A stretch of DNA of 64,000 nt, taken from assembly GCF_035497915.1 (NCBI RefSeq), contig NZ_DATJCS010000037.1:1-64000 (forward strand), in the 5' to 3' direction. Positions 15,977 through 23,842 of this stretch are shown here, piece by piece. Position 1 is the stretch's first letter, and the number at the start of each line of letters is the position of its first letter. The stretch comes from Serpens sp035497915 (GTDB taxonomy: Bacteria; Pseudomonadota; Gammaproteobacteria; Pseudomonadales; Pseudomonadaceae). The position numbers and the translations under genes are program-made. The notes below the pieces were generated by a model. It was not told the DNA's origin and ran no database searches. It saw only the letters and a program-made list of their open reading frames with translations.

Positions 15977-16855
15977 ATGATTTCGGGCAGCATGGTGGCG
16001 CTGGTCACTCCCATGGATGCGCAAGGTGCACTGGATTGGGACAGCCTGAGCAAACTGGTGGACTTCCACCTGCAGGAGGGCACCAACGCCATCGTCGCGG
16101 TCGGTACCACCGGCGAATCCGCCACCCTGACCGTGGATGAGCACATCGAAGTGGTGCGCCGCGTCGTCGATCAGGTCAACGGTCGCATCCCGGTCATCGC
16201 CGGCACCGGGGCCAACAGCACCCGCGAAGCCATCGAACTCACCGAGCTGGCCAAGGGCGTCGGCGCCGATGCCTGCCTGCTGGTCACCCCCTACTACAAC
16301 AAGCCGACCCAGGAAGGCCTCTACCGGCACTTCCGCGCCATCGCCGAAGCCGTGGCCATCCCGCAGATTCTCTACAACGTGCCGGGCCGCACCGTGTGCG
16401 ACATGCTGCCGGAAACCGTCGAGCGCCTGGCCCGTGTGCCGAACATCATCGGCATCAAGGAAGCCACCGGCGACCTGCAGCGCGCCCGCGAAGTGCTCGA
16501 GCGTGTCGGCCAGGATTTCCTGGTCTATTCCGGTGACGACCCCACCGCGGTGGAAATGATGCTGCTGGGCGGCAAGGGCAACATCTCGGTGACCGCCAAC
16601 GTCGCGCCGCGCGCCATGAGCGACCTGTGCGCCGCCGCCATGCGTGGCGAGGCCGCCATCGCCCGCGCTATCAACGATCGCCTGATGCCGCTGCACAAGG
16701 CCCTGTTCCTGGAGTCCAACCCGATTCCGGTGAAGTGGGCGCTGCACGAGATGGGCCTGATCCCGGAAGGCATTCGCCTGCCGCTCACCTGGCTCAGCGA
16801 GCGCTGCCACGAACCGCTGCGCCAGGCCCTGCGTCAGACCGGCATGCTGGCCTAA
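15977..16855 (+). CDS. dapA: 4-hydroxy-tetrahydrodipicolinate synthase
   Basis: DapA condenses pyruvate with aspartate semialdehyde, the first step committed to lysine and diaminopimelate. The 292-residue protein has GTTGESATL at 43-51 (Thr44 and Thr45), Tyr133 in ILYNVPGRT, and the Schiff-base Lys161 in IGIKEATGDL, all at the same numbers as in E. coli. AGGGGTGGTGG lies upstream of the ATG. It is followed 21 bases later by bamC, the usual pairing in gammaproteobacteria. Confidence 0.97.
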   Translation: MISGSMVALVTPMDAQGALDWDSLSKLVDFHLQEGTNAIVAVGTTGESATLTVDEHIEVVRRVVDQVNGRIPVIAGTGANSTREAIELTELAKGVGADACLLVTPYYNKPTQEGLYRHFRAIAEAVAIPQILYNVPGRTVCDMLPETVERLARVPNIIGIKEATGDLQRAREVLERVGQDFLVYSGDDPTAVEMMLLGGKGNISVTANVAPRAMSDLCAAAMRGEAAIARAINDRLMPLHKALFLESNPIPVKWALHEMGLIPEGIRLPLTWLSERCHEPLRQALRQTGMLA

Positions 16856-16876
16856 CAGACCAAGGAAACGAAGCGC

Positions 16877-17962
16877 ATGAAGCGACTGGCCGGACTCACC
16901 GCACTCGCCCTGATCATCACCGGCACTGGCGGTTGCAGCTGGCTGGGCTTCCGCGATCGCGGCAGCGATTACCTCCTGGCCCAACAGACCGCGCCCATGC
17001 GTGTGCCGGAGGGTGCGCAGGTCAAGCACCTGGACCCGCTGCTGCCGATTCCCTCGCAGATCCCCGCGGTTGCCGTGCGTGACGAGGAATTCGAAACGCC
17101 GCGTCCGCAGCCGCTGGCCGCCGGCCCGGACAGTGGTGAGTTCAGCCTGCAGAAAAGTGGCGACTCGCGCTGGCTGCTGGCCCTGCGCCCGCCGGCCGAA
17201 GTCTGGCCGCTGGCGCGCCAGTATTTCGAGCGCAACGGCCTGCCGATCGCCGAAGAGCGGCCGCAGACCGGCGAGTTCATCACCGCCTGGCAGCGCTACG
17301 ATCGCCTGTCGCCGGAACTGAGCCGCCGTCTGGGTGGCCGCGTGACGGTCGCCGCTCCCGACGCCCAGCTACGCCTGCGCGTGCGCATCGAGCCGGGCGT
17401 GCAGCGCAACACCAGCGAGATCTTCCTGGCCAGTGTCGAGCGGCCGGCGGACAGCACGGCCAACCTGAGCTTCCCCAGTCGCTCGACCAACCAGACCCTG
17501 GACAGCGCGCTGCTCGACGAGCTGCTCGCCGGCCTGGAGCGCGGCGCCGGGCAGGGTGGTTCGGTGTCCCTGGCGGCGCGCACCGCCGACAGCCAGGTGC
17601 GGGTCATCGCCGGTGAAGACGGCAGCGGCAACCCGGTGCTGAACGTCGAGGCCGACTTCGACCGCAGCTGGTCGAGCATCGGTCGCGCCCTGGAGCGCGC
17701 CGATCTGCGCATCGATGACCTCAATCGTAGCCTGGGCCTGTATTACCTGAACCTGTCCGGCGATGCCCGCAAGCCCGGCGAGAAACCCGGCTTCTTCGGT
17801 CGCCTGTTCGGCAGCGACGAAACCGATCAAGAGCGCTACCAGGTGCGGTTGACCCGTCTGGGCAGCGGCGTGCAGGTCTCGCTGGAGCAGGATGCCGACA
17901 CCCTGGCGCCGAAGGACGTCGCCCAGCGCGTGCTGGGGCAGATCCAAAGCAATCTGAACTGA
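16877..17962 (+). CDS. bamC: Outer membrane protein assembly factor BamC
   Basis: BamC is a lipoprotein of the BAM complex that inserts outer membrane beta-barrels. The 361-residue protein has a lipoprotein signal peptide with lipobox TGGC and lipidated Cys20, an unstructured stretch to about 90, then two helix-grip domains, with low-complexity acidic residues between them. It is co-transcribed with dapA, as in E. coli, and closed by a terminator at 17986. Confidence 0.92.
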   Translation: MKRLAGLTALALIITGTGGCSWLGFRDRGSDYLLAQQTAPMRVPEGAQVKHLDPLLPIPSQIPAVAVRDEEFETPRPQPLAAGPDSGEFSLQKSGDSRWLLALRPPAEVWPLARQYFERNGLPIAEERPQTGEFITAWQRYDRLSPELSRRLGGRVTVAAPDAQLRLRVRIEPGVQRNTSEIFLASVERPADSTANLSFPSRSTNQTLDSALLDELLAGLERGAGQGGSVSLAARTADSQVRVIAGEDGSGNPVLNVEADFDRSWSSIGRALERADLRIDDLNRSLGLYYLNLSGDARKPGEKPGFFGRLFGSDETDQERYQVRLTRLGSGVQVSLEQDADTLAPKDVAQRVLGQIQSNLN

Positions 17963-17985
17963 AACCCGCGTTTCAGCTCGAACCC

Positions 17986-18023
17986 CAGGCGAAACCCCGT
18001 AGCGTGGTTTCGCCTGTTTTCTT
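17986..18023 (+). terminator. Rho-independent terminator after bamC
   Basis: CAGGCGAAACC pairs with GGTTTCGCCTG across a nine-base loop and is followed by TTTTCTTT. It ends the dapA-bamC transcript just upstream of purC. Confidence 0.88.
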
Positions 18024-18047
18024 TCCGATGATGCGGACCTTTTCGAC

Positions 18048-18923
18048 ATGACCACACCCACCGCCCTGAGCCTGAAGAAACTCTACTCCGGCAAAGTCCG
18101 CGACCTTTACGAGATCGATGACAAGCGCATGCTGATGGTCGCCAGCGACCGCCTGTCGGCCTTCGACGTCATCCTCGAGGAGCCGATTCCGGAGAAGGGC
18201 AAGATCCTCACCGCCATCTCCAACTTCTGGTTCGCCAAGCTCGACGGTCTGGTGCCCAACCACTTCACCGGCGACAAGGTGGAAGACGTGGTGCCGGCCG
18301 CTGAACTGCCGCTGGTGCAGGGGCGCGCCGTGGTGGCCAAGCGCCTGAAGCCGGTGCCGGTGGAAGCCATCGTGCGCGGTTACCTGGTGGGCTCGGGCTG
18401 GAAGGAATACCAGAAGAGCGGCACCGTCTGCGGCATTCCGCTGCCGGCCGGCCTGAAGGAAGCGGCCAAGCTGCCGCAGCCGATCTTCACCCCGTCCACC
18501 AAGGCCGCCGTGGGCGACCATGACGAGAACATCTCCTTCGCGCGCTGCGAGGAAATCATCGGCGCCGAACTGGCCGCCAAGGTGCGCGACACCGCCATCG
18601 CCCTGTACAGCGCCGCCGTCGAGTACGCGGCCACGCGCGGCATCATCATCGCCGACACCAAGTTCGAGTTCGGCCTGGACGAAGACGGCACCCTGACCCT
18701 GATGGACGAGGCGCTGACCCCGGATTCCAGCCGCTTCTGGCCGGCCGACAGCTACGCCGAAGGCAGCAACCCGCCGAGCTTCGACAAGCAGTTCGTGCGT
18801 GACTGGCTGGAGTCCACCGGCTGGAACAAGCAGCCGCCGGCGCCGAAGGTCCCGGCCGAGGTCTGCCAGAAGACCGCCGACAAGTACCGCGAGGCGCTGA
18901 CCCGCCTGACCGGCGAGGCCTGA
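18048..18923 (+). CDS. purC: SAICAR synthase, long-form PurC
   Basis: PurC joins aspartate to CAIR in purine biosynthesis. The 291-residue protein has LYSGKVRDLYEID near the N-terminus, MVASDRLSAFDVIL, VEAIVRGYLVGSGWKEY and TKFEFGLDEDGTLTLMDEALTPDSSRFW, the typical nucleotide- and CAIR-binding segments. It is the long form seen in betaproteobacteria and in yeast Ade1. From memory, PurC at the same locus in P. aeruginosa is about 236 residues, so this may be a replacement by a different subfamily. A tRNA-Ser follows, also as in that species. Confidence 0.95.
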   Translation: MTTPTALSLKKLYSGKVRDLYEIDDKRMLMVASDRLSAFDVILEEPIPEKGKILTAISNFWFAKLDGLVPNHFTGDKVEDVVPAAELPLVQGRAVVAKRLKPVPVEAIVRGYLVGSGWKEYQKSGTVCGIPLPAGLKEAAKLPQPIFTPSTKAAVGDHDENISFARCEEIIGAELAAKVRDTAIALYSAAVEYAATRGIIIADTKFEFGLDEDGTLTLMDEALTPDSSRFWPADSYAEGSNPPSFDKQFVRDWLESTGWNKQPPAPKVPAEVCQKTADKYREALTRLTGEA

Positions 18924-19024
18924 GCCTGTTCCCGGCACAGTGCAAGCACTTGAAATGCGAGCGAAAAACTTGCGTCGGGGGTTAGACAAATGCGCCGCAG
19001 CTGGTATGATGCGCGCCGACCTCT

Positions 19025-19114
19025 GGGGAGATGCCGGAGTGGTCGAACGGGACGGATTCGAAATCCGTTGTGTCCTCACGGGCACCTAGGGTTCAAATCC
19101 CTATCTCCCCGCCA
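19025..19114 (+). tRNA. tRNA-Ser, anticodon CGA
   Basis: This 90-nt sequence has acceptor stem GGGGAGA/TCTCCCC, discriminator G, an encoded CCA end, the long variable arm of type II tRNAs and a GGTTCAAATCC T-arm. The anticodon stem ACGGA/TCCGT encloses loop TTCGAAA, placing CGA at the anticodon, so it reads serine UCG. tRNA-Ser genes are common integration targets; no duplicate of its 3' end was noticed in the window. Confidence 0.96.
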
Positions 19115-19129
19115 TACATCAAGCCTGAG

Positions 19130-19163
19130 CCCCTGATTTTCCTAGCGAATTTCAGGGGTTTTT
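19130..19163 (+). terminator. Rho-independent terminator after tRNA-Ser
   Basis: CCCCTGA pairs with TCAGGGG and is followed by TTTTTGC. It starts 15 bases past the tRNA CCA end and most likely terminates the tRNA transcript. Confidence 0.85.
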
Positions 19164-19762
19164 GCTTTCTGGGACCCAGGTGTCGAAAGCCGGCCACTGG
19201 ATCAACGGGCACCGCATCGTCATGGCCAGCGTGGCTCATCTCTGGACGATCCTCGCCTCGCGTTTTTCGCCATGCGGGGTTGCACGGCAACCGCCCCAGT
19301 ACCGAGAACATTTGCATCGCGAGCTGCCCTCGGTCTTCCAGATGAACCTGCCGACTTTTTTCTTCCGATAGCCAACCTGGCGGGCAGCCTGACCGTTCAA
19401 AGGTGTCAACTCGCCATAACCCCTTGATGTAAAAGGAAATTTGCTCATCGCTAATGGCTATGAGATAGCAAATTGACACTTTTCCTCTGTTTTCGAGCTA
19501 TCGACAAATAACCGGCGCTGAACGAAAATGTGCGCCGCTTCACAGTTCGAGGTCTGCGTTGGACGGCTGGAAACCCCGTTCCAGACGCGTTTGTTGTCGG
19601 TGTTGCCGGTCAGGGCAGGCACCAATGGCGAAAACCAGGCCCGGTTCGCTGTGTAGTGGCCCTTTTTCGGTCGCAAGGTTGGCAGGCCGCATCGTCAGCA
19701 GTAGTCGCTCGCAGCACGCGCAGGAAGGCGTGGTGCGAAACGGTCTTTGACAGGTAGCCTCA
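19164..19762. other. Gene-poor segment between tRNA-Ser and the pilus operon
   Basis: About 600 bases here hold no convincing gene. Short open frames exist on both strands, the longest on the minus strand around 19093-19479, but none has a good ribosome-binding site, GC-rich third positions or a family motif. The part near 19370-19520 is AT-richer than the surroundings, with TTGACA at 19473-19478 as a possible -35 box, though no good -10 follows. It must contain the promoter of the pilus operon and may hold remnants of past insertions at the tRNA. Confidence 0.5.
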
Positions 19763-20680
19763 GTGGCGTGGTTGAAAAGGACGAAGCCCCTGCCAGACGG
19801 ACTGGTGGGCCTGGAATTCAGTCATCAGGGCATTGCGCTTGCGCAGGTGCGCAGGCGTGCCGGCCAGGCACCGGAACTGCTGCATTGCGTGTATCGCGAA
19901 GCCGAACTGCCCGAGCGTGCCGCCGTGCTCAAGGCGCTGGTCGATGAGCTCGGCCTGTCCGGCCTGCCCGCCAACCTGGTGCTGCACTCCGCCGATTACC
20001 GTACCTTCCTCCTCGAAGCCCCCGAAGTTCCCGTCGATGAGCTGCGCGACGCCATGCGCTGGCGCGTCAAGGACATGCTCGGCGAGCCGCTGGACCAGGT
20101 CGTGCTGGATTGCTTCGCGCTGCCGGCCGATGCCTATCGCGGGCGCATGCGCATGGCCTATTGCGCCGTACTGGGCAAGGCGCAGATGAACCAGTACGCC
20201 GCCTGGCTGCGTGGCAGCGGCCTGCGACTGACCAGCATCGACATCTCGGAAATGGCCTACCGCAACCTTGGCCTGCTGGCCGGGGCGCCGGACCTTAACA
20301 TCGCCGTGCTGCGCCTGCGCACAACGGAAAGCATGATCTGCATCCAGAAGGGCGCCGACCTGTACATGGCGCGACGCCTGGAGCAGGGCGCGCGGGGCGG
20401 GGTCGACGACCTGGCCAACATGACCCTGGAGATCCAGCGCAGTCTGGATTACTTCGAAAGCCAGATCGGCGCCGGCCGGCTCAACCGCATCCTGCTGCTG
20501 CCCATGAAGCACAAGGCCGCCGAGGCCCGCACAGAGCTGACCTACGGGCTGGCCACGCCGCTGCAGGTGGTCGATCTGCGCGAGCTGTTCCCCGGGCAGC
20601 CGGCCGCCGAGCTGACCGAACTGCAGCAGGTGCAATGCCTGGGCGCCATCGGCGCGGCGCTGCGCCAGGATGCCGCCTGA
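19763..20680 (+). CDS. mshI: MSHA pilus biogenesis protein MshI (PilM-like)
   Basis: This is the first gene of the pilus operon. The 305-residue protein resembles PilM/MshI, the cytoplasmic actin-like part of the inner membrane alignment complex, and has no membrane segment. Translation starts at a GTG (19763) with AGGT upstream. It ends DAA and its stop codon shares one base with the next start. In the MSHA family MshI pairs with PilN- and PilO-like proteins, which are the next two genes here. Confidence 0.85.
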   Translation: MAWLKRTKPLPDGLVGLEFSHQGIALAQVRRRAGQAPELLHCVYREAELPERAAVLKALVDELGLSGLPANLVLHSADYRTFLLEAPEVPVDELRDAMRWRVKDMLGEPLDQVVLDCFALPADAYRGRMRMAYCAVLGKAQMNQYAAWLRGSGLRLTSIDISEMAYRNLGLLAGAPDLNIAVLRLRTTESMICIQKGADLYMARRLEQGARGGVDDLANMTLEIQRSLDYFESQIGAGRLNRILLLPMKHKAAEARTELTYGLATPLQVVDLRELFPGQPAAELTELQQVQCLGAIGAALRQDAA

Positions 20681-21282
20681 TGCAGAACATCAACCTCTAC
20701 CAGCCGGAAACGCCCCAGTCGTCGGGTCCGCGCCCCCGGCAGATGCTGCTGGGCCTTGCCGTGCTGGCGTGTCTGCTGCTGTTGCATGGCGGCTGGACGC
20801 TGTGGCGCAGCCACCTCGGCAGCCAGGCCCTGGCGCGCGCCGAGCAGCAGTCCCGTGCCGTGGAAGCCGAGCTGCTCAACCGCCAGGCCAGCTTCCGCGA
20901 GCCGCAACTGGACAGCGGGCTGAGCGAGCGGCTGGCCGAGCTGCAATCCGGCAACCAGCGCCTCCAGCAGCTGGCGGACCACCTGTTGTCCCTGGAAGCC
21001 CAGCATCGCGCGGGCTTCGCGCCGCTTCTGGCCGGGCTGGCCGACCGGCACATCCAGGGGCTGTGGCTGACCCGTATCCGCATGCGGGAAGGCGGACAGC
21101 TGCTGCGTCTGGAAGGCCTGGCGCAGGAGCAGACCCAGGTGCCGCGCTACCTGGCCAGCCTGAGTGGCAGCCCCGCGTTGCAGGGCCGTGAGTTCGCCCA
21201 GCTGCAGGTGCAGCGTGAAGACAGCGGTCTGCTGCGCTTCAGCCTGGCTTCGCAGGTCGAGCAGGAGCCGGGCGATGAATAG
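20680..21282 (+). CDS. PilN-like MSHA biogenesis protein (MshI2 type)
   Basis: The 200-residue protein begins MQNINLYQPE, the hallmark start of PilN-family proteins, where this N-terminal peptide docks into PilM. One membrane segment lies at about 22-38, and a coiled-coil periplasmic part (about 45-110) and a ferredoxin-like C-terminal domain follow. It overlaps mshI by one base and the next gene by eight, so translation is coupled. In some genomes this function is fused to, or annotated as a second, MshI. Confidence 0.82.
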   Translation: MQNINLYQPETPQSSGPRPRQMLLGLAVLACLLLLHGGWTLWRSHLGSQALARAEQQSRAVEAELLNRQASFREPQLDSGLSERLAELQSGNQRLQQLADHLLSLEAQHRAGFAPLLAGLADRHIQGLWLTRIRMREGGQLLRLEGLAQEQTQVPRYLASLSGSPALQGREFAQLQVQREDSGLLRFSLASQVEQEPGDE

Positions 21283-21916
21283 CCTCGTGCAGTTCTGGCG
21301 CCAGCGGGCGCCGCGTGAGCAGTGGCTGATGTATCTGGTCGGCCTGGCGCTGGTTGGTCTGCTGTACGTGCAGTGGCTGGCCGCGCCCCTGGCGGCGCGT
21401 ACGGTTGCTCAGGAGCAACGCCTGCGCCAGGTGGAGCAGGGCATTGCGGCGGCGCAGGCGGCCATGCGCCAGCTGGATGAACGCCTGGCCGCCGACCCCA
21501 ACCCCCGCTATCGCCAGGCCATCGGCGAGGCCGAGGCCCGACGCGAGGCGATCTTCGCCGGGATCGACAGCGGCACGGCCCGGCTGATCTCGCCCACCGA
21601 CATGCAGAAGCTGCTGGAAGACCTGCTGCGTCGCCAATCCGGCCTGCGTCTGGTGGAGCTGCAGAGTTTCAGCGCCCCGCTCAGCCTGCCGGATGCGCAA
21701 CAGGCCCCCTCGGTGCTCTATCGCCACGGCCTGCGCCTGACCCTGGAAGGCGGCTACTTCGACCTGCTCGCCTACCTGCAAGCCGTGCAGGCCAGTGGCT
21801 GGCAACTGCACTGGAACAGCCTGGACTACCGGGTCGGCGAAGCCGGGCCGGGCAAGGCGAGCATCCGCCTGGAGCTCTATACCCTCAGCCGACATGCGGG
21901 GTGGCTCGGTGTTTAG
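21275..21916 (+). CDS. mshJ: MSHA biogenesis protein MshJ (PilO-like)
   Basis: This 213-residue inner membrane protein has one transmembrane segment at about 18-37, a coiled coil at about 45-85 and a small C-terminal domain, the layout of PilO/GspM-like proteins. It would pair with the PilN-like protein to form the periplasmic ring of the pilus machine. AGGAG is placed nine bases before the ATG. The start lies inside the end of the preceding gene. Confidence 0.84.
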   Translation: MNSLVQFWRQRAPREQWLMYLVGLALVGLLYVQWLAAPLAARTVAQEQRLRQVEQGIAAAQAAMRQLDERLAADPNPRYRQAIGEAEARREAIFAGIDSGTARLISPTDMQKLLEDLLRRQSGLRLVELQSFSAPLSLPDAQQAPSVLYRHGLRLTLEGGYFDLLAYLQAVQASGWQLHWNSLDYRVGEAGPGKASIRLELYTLSRHAGWLGV

Positions 21917-22238
21917 GTCCTGCCTGTCCCTCGCCCTGTCGCTGCTGAGCATTCCCCTGTTCGCCGCCGACCCGACCCTGCCGCCGCGCCAGGCGTTGCC
22001 GGCCGCTGCCAACCAGCCCGCGCCGGTTCTCGAACCACTGCGCCTGCAGGCCATCCTGCGCACCGCCGATAGTGCGCGCGCGGTGATCAACGGCCAGACC
22101 CTGCGAGTCGGTGATCGCGTCGACGGTGCCCGCGTGCTGGCCATCGGCGCGCGCTCGGTGAGCGTCGAGCGGCAGGGGCGGCGCAGCACCCTGCACCTGG
22201 TTTCTCCCCTTCTGACTCCGAGCCGAAACACGCCATGA
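21894..22238 (+). CDS. mshK: MSHA biogenesis protein MshK (PilP/GspC-like)
   Basis: The 114-residue protein has a signal peptide (about 1-26, ending FAAD) and a small periplasmic domain (RLQAILRTADSARAVINGQT) resembling the HR domain of GspC/PilP-type proteins, which link the inner membrane complex to the secretin. It overlaps mshJ by 23 bases and mshL by four. It is recognised mainly by its place between mshJ and mshL and by this domain. Confidence 0.78.
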   Translation: MRGGSVFRSCLSLALSLLSIPLFAADPTLPPRQALPAAANQPAPVLEPLRLQAILRTADSARAVINGQTLRVGDRVDGARVLAIGARSVSVERQGRRSTLHLVSPLLTPSRNTP

Positions 22239-23842
22239 TCTTTTCCTTTGCCCCGCGCTTCGGCCTGCTCGGCCTGTTCGTCCTGATCAGTGCCTGCCAA
22301 TCCTTCCCGGACGGAGAACGGCGCCTGGCCGACGAGACCGCCCGGTCCTTCCAGGACAGCCTCGCCCACAGCCAGGCCGCCCTGCAGGCACCGCTGCCGG
22401 CCACGCGCGGCGCCCCGGTCGAACCGCCCGTGCCCGCTGCGCCGAGCGCCGCTGCGCCGCGTTTCGACGTGCTGGTCAGCGATATGCCGGCGCGCGCCTT
22501 CTTTCTCAGCCTGATGGACAGCGCCGGGCAGAACATCCTGGTGCCGCCGCAGGTCAGCGGCGAGATCACCCTCAGCCTGCGCCAGGTCACCCTGCCGGAA
22601 GTGCTGGCCGCGGTGCGCGACGGCTACGGCTACGACTACCGGCGCACCAGCTACGGCTACCAGATCCAGCCCAACCAGGCGATCACCCGTACCTACGACC
22701 TCAACTACCTGAACGTGCAGCGCCAGGGCATGAGCGACACCCGGGTCAGCTCCGGCCAGGTGACCACCAGCGACAGCATCGGCGCCGGCGCCGCCGGCAC
22801 CACCACGAGCAGCACCGCCAGTACGGTGAGCGCCAGCCACCTGCTGACCAGCAGCAACGCCGACTTCTGGAAGGAAGTGCAGGCCGTGGTGGCGATGATC
22901 ATCGGTACCGAGGAAGGCAACAGCGTGGTGGTCAACCCGCAGGCCGGCCTGCTGGTGGTGCGCGCCTCCAGCGCCGACCAGCAGAGCGTGGCCGACTTCC
23001 TCGACAAGGCGCAGCGCAACCTGCAGCGCCAGGTGATCCTGGAAACCAAGATCCTCGAAGTCAGCCTGACCGACGAATTCCAGGCCGGCATCCGCTGGAG
23101 CGACCTGGGCCGCGAGCGCAACAGCCGCTTCGGTGTGGCCCTGGCCGGCGCCGAGCTGGCCGGCGCCCAGGGCATCGGCGGTGTGTTCAGCGCGGCGCTG
23201 AGCGTCGGTGATTTCGACGGCATCCTGCAGTTGCTGGAAACCCAGGGCGACGTGCGCGTGCTGTCCAGCCCGCGCATCTCCACGCTGAACAACCAGAAGG
23301 CGGTGATCAAGGTCGGCACCGACGAGTTCTTCGTCACCGACGTGTCCACCACCACCACCACCCTGGCCGGCGGCGGCACCGCCCCGGACCTGGACATCAC
23401 CCTGACGCCGTTCTTCTCCGGCATCTCCCTGGACGTGACGCCGCAGATCGACGAGCGCGAGCAGGTCACCCTGCACGTGCGACCCACCGTCAGCCGCGTT
23501 CAGGACCAGAACAAGAGCATCCAGCTGGGCAGCTCCAGCAACACCTTCCTGCTGCCGTTGGCGCTGTCCACCACCCGCCAGTCCGACTCCATCGTGCGCG
23601 CGCGCAGCGGCCAGGTGGTGGTAATTGGTGGCCTGATCGAGAACGGCGCCGACAACACCGACGCGCAGGTCCCGTGGTTGGGCCGCCTGCCCGGGCTCGG
23701 CTGGCTGTTCAAGCAGCAGCGCAAGGTCTCCACGCAGACCGAGCTGGTCATCCTGATGCGTCCGCTGGTGGTCGGCGACCAGACCTGGCACGAGGTGCTG
23801 CAGAGCAGTGCGCGCTCCTTCGACGAGAGCGGCCGGCGATGA
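22235..23842 (+). CDS. mshL: MSHA pilus secretin MshL
   Basis: MshL forms the outer membrane channel through which the pilus emerges. The 535-residue protein is a lipoprotein by its lipobox ISAC (Cys21). An N-terminal region with secretin/TonB-short-N and N0/N1-type domains runs to about 220, with a Ser/Thr/Gly-rich linker around 170-200. The C-terminal secretin domain follows, carrying VLSSPRISTLNNQKAVIKVG and the end motif VPWLGRLPGLGWLFKQ. It overlaps mshK and mshE by ATGA junctions. Confidence 0.93.
   Translation: MIFSFAPRFGLLGLFVLISACQSFPDGERRLADETARSFQDSLAHSQAALQAPLPATRGAPVEPPVPAAPSAAAPRFDVLVSDMPARAFFLSLMDSAGQNILVPPQVSGEITLSLRQVTLPEVLAAVRDGYGYDYRRTSYGYQIQPNQAITRTYDLNYLNVQRQGMSDTRVSSGQVTTSDSIGAGAAGTTTSSTASTVSASHLLTSSNADFWKEVQAVVAMIIGTEEGNSVVVNPQAGLLVVRASSADQQSVADFLDKAQRNLQRQVILETKILEVSLTDEFQAGIRWSDLGRERNSRFGVALAGAELAGAQGIGGVFSAALSVGDFDGILQLLETQGDVRVLSSPRISTLNNQKAVIKVGTDEFFVTDVSTTTTTLAGGGTAPDLDITLTPFFSGISLDVTPQIDEREQVTLHVRPTVSRVQDQNKSIQLGSSSNTFLLPLALSTTRQSDSIVRARSGQVVVIGGLIENGADNTDAQVPWLGRLPGLGWLFKQQRKVSTQTELVILMRPLVVGDQTWHEVLQSSARSFDESGRR

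Noticed and set aside
19025..19114. tRNA-Ser as an attachment site of a genomic island with an integrase
   Set aside because: No integrase gene and no repeated tRNA 3' end were seen in the window. xerD at 7446 is the housekeeping recombinase. The msh operon could still be acquired, but not as a detectable tRNA-integrated element here.
19093..19479. A 128-codon minus-strand frame overlapping the 3' end of tRNA-Ser
   Set aside because: It runs into the tRNA and its terminator, has no Shine-Dalgarno and no recognisable domain. It was left as part of the unexplained segment.
21239..23791. An 850-codon open frame on the minus strand
   Set aside because: It is antisense to mshJ, mshK and mshL, has low-complexity His/Gln/Gly-rich sequence typical of shadow frames and no family motifs.
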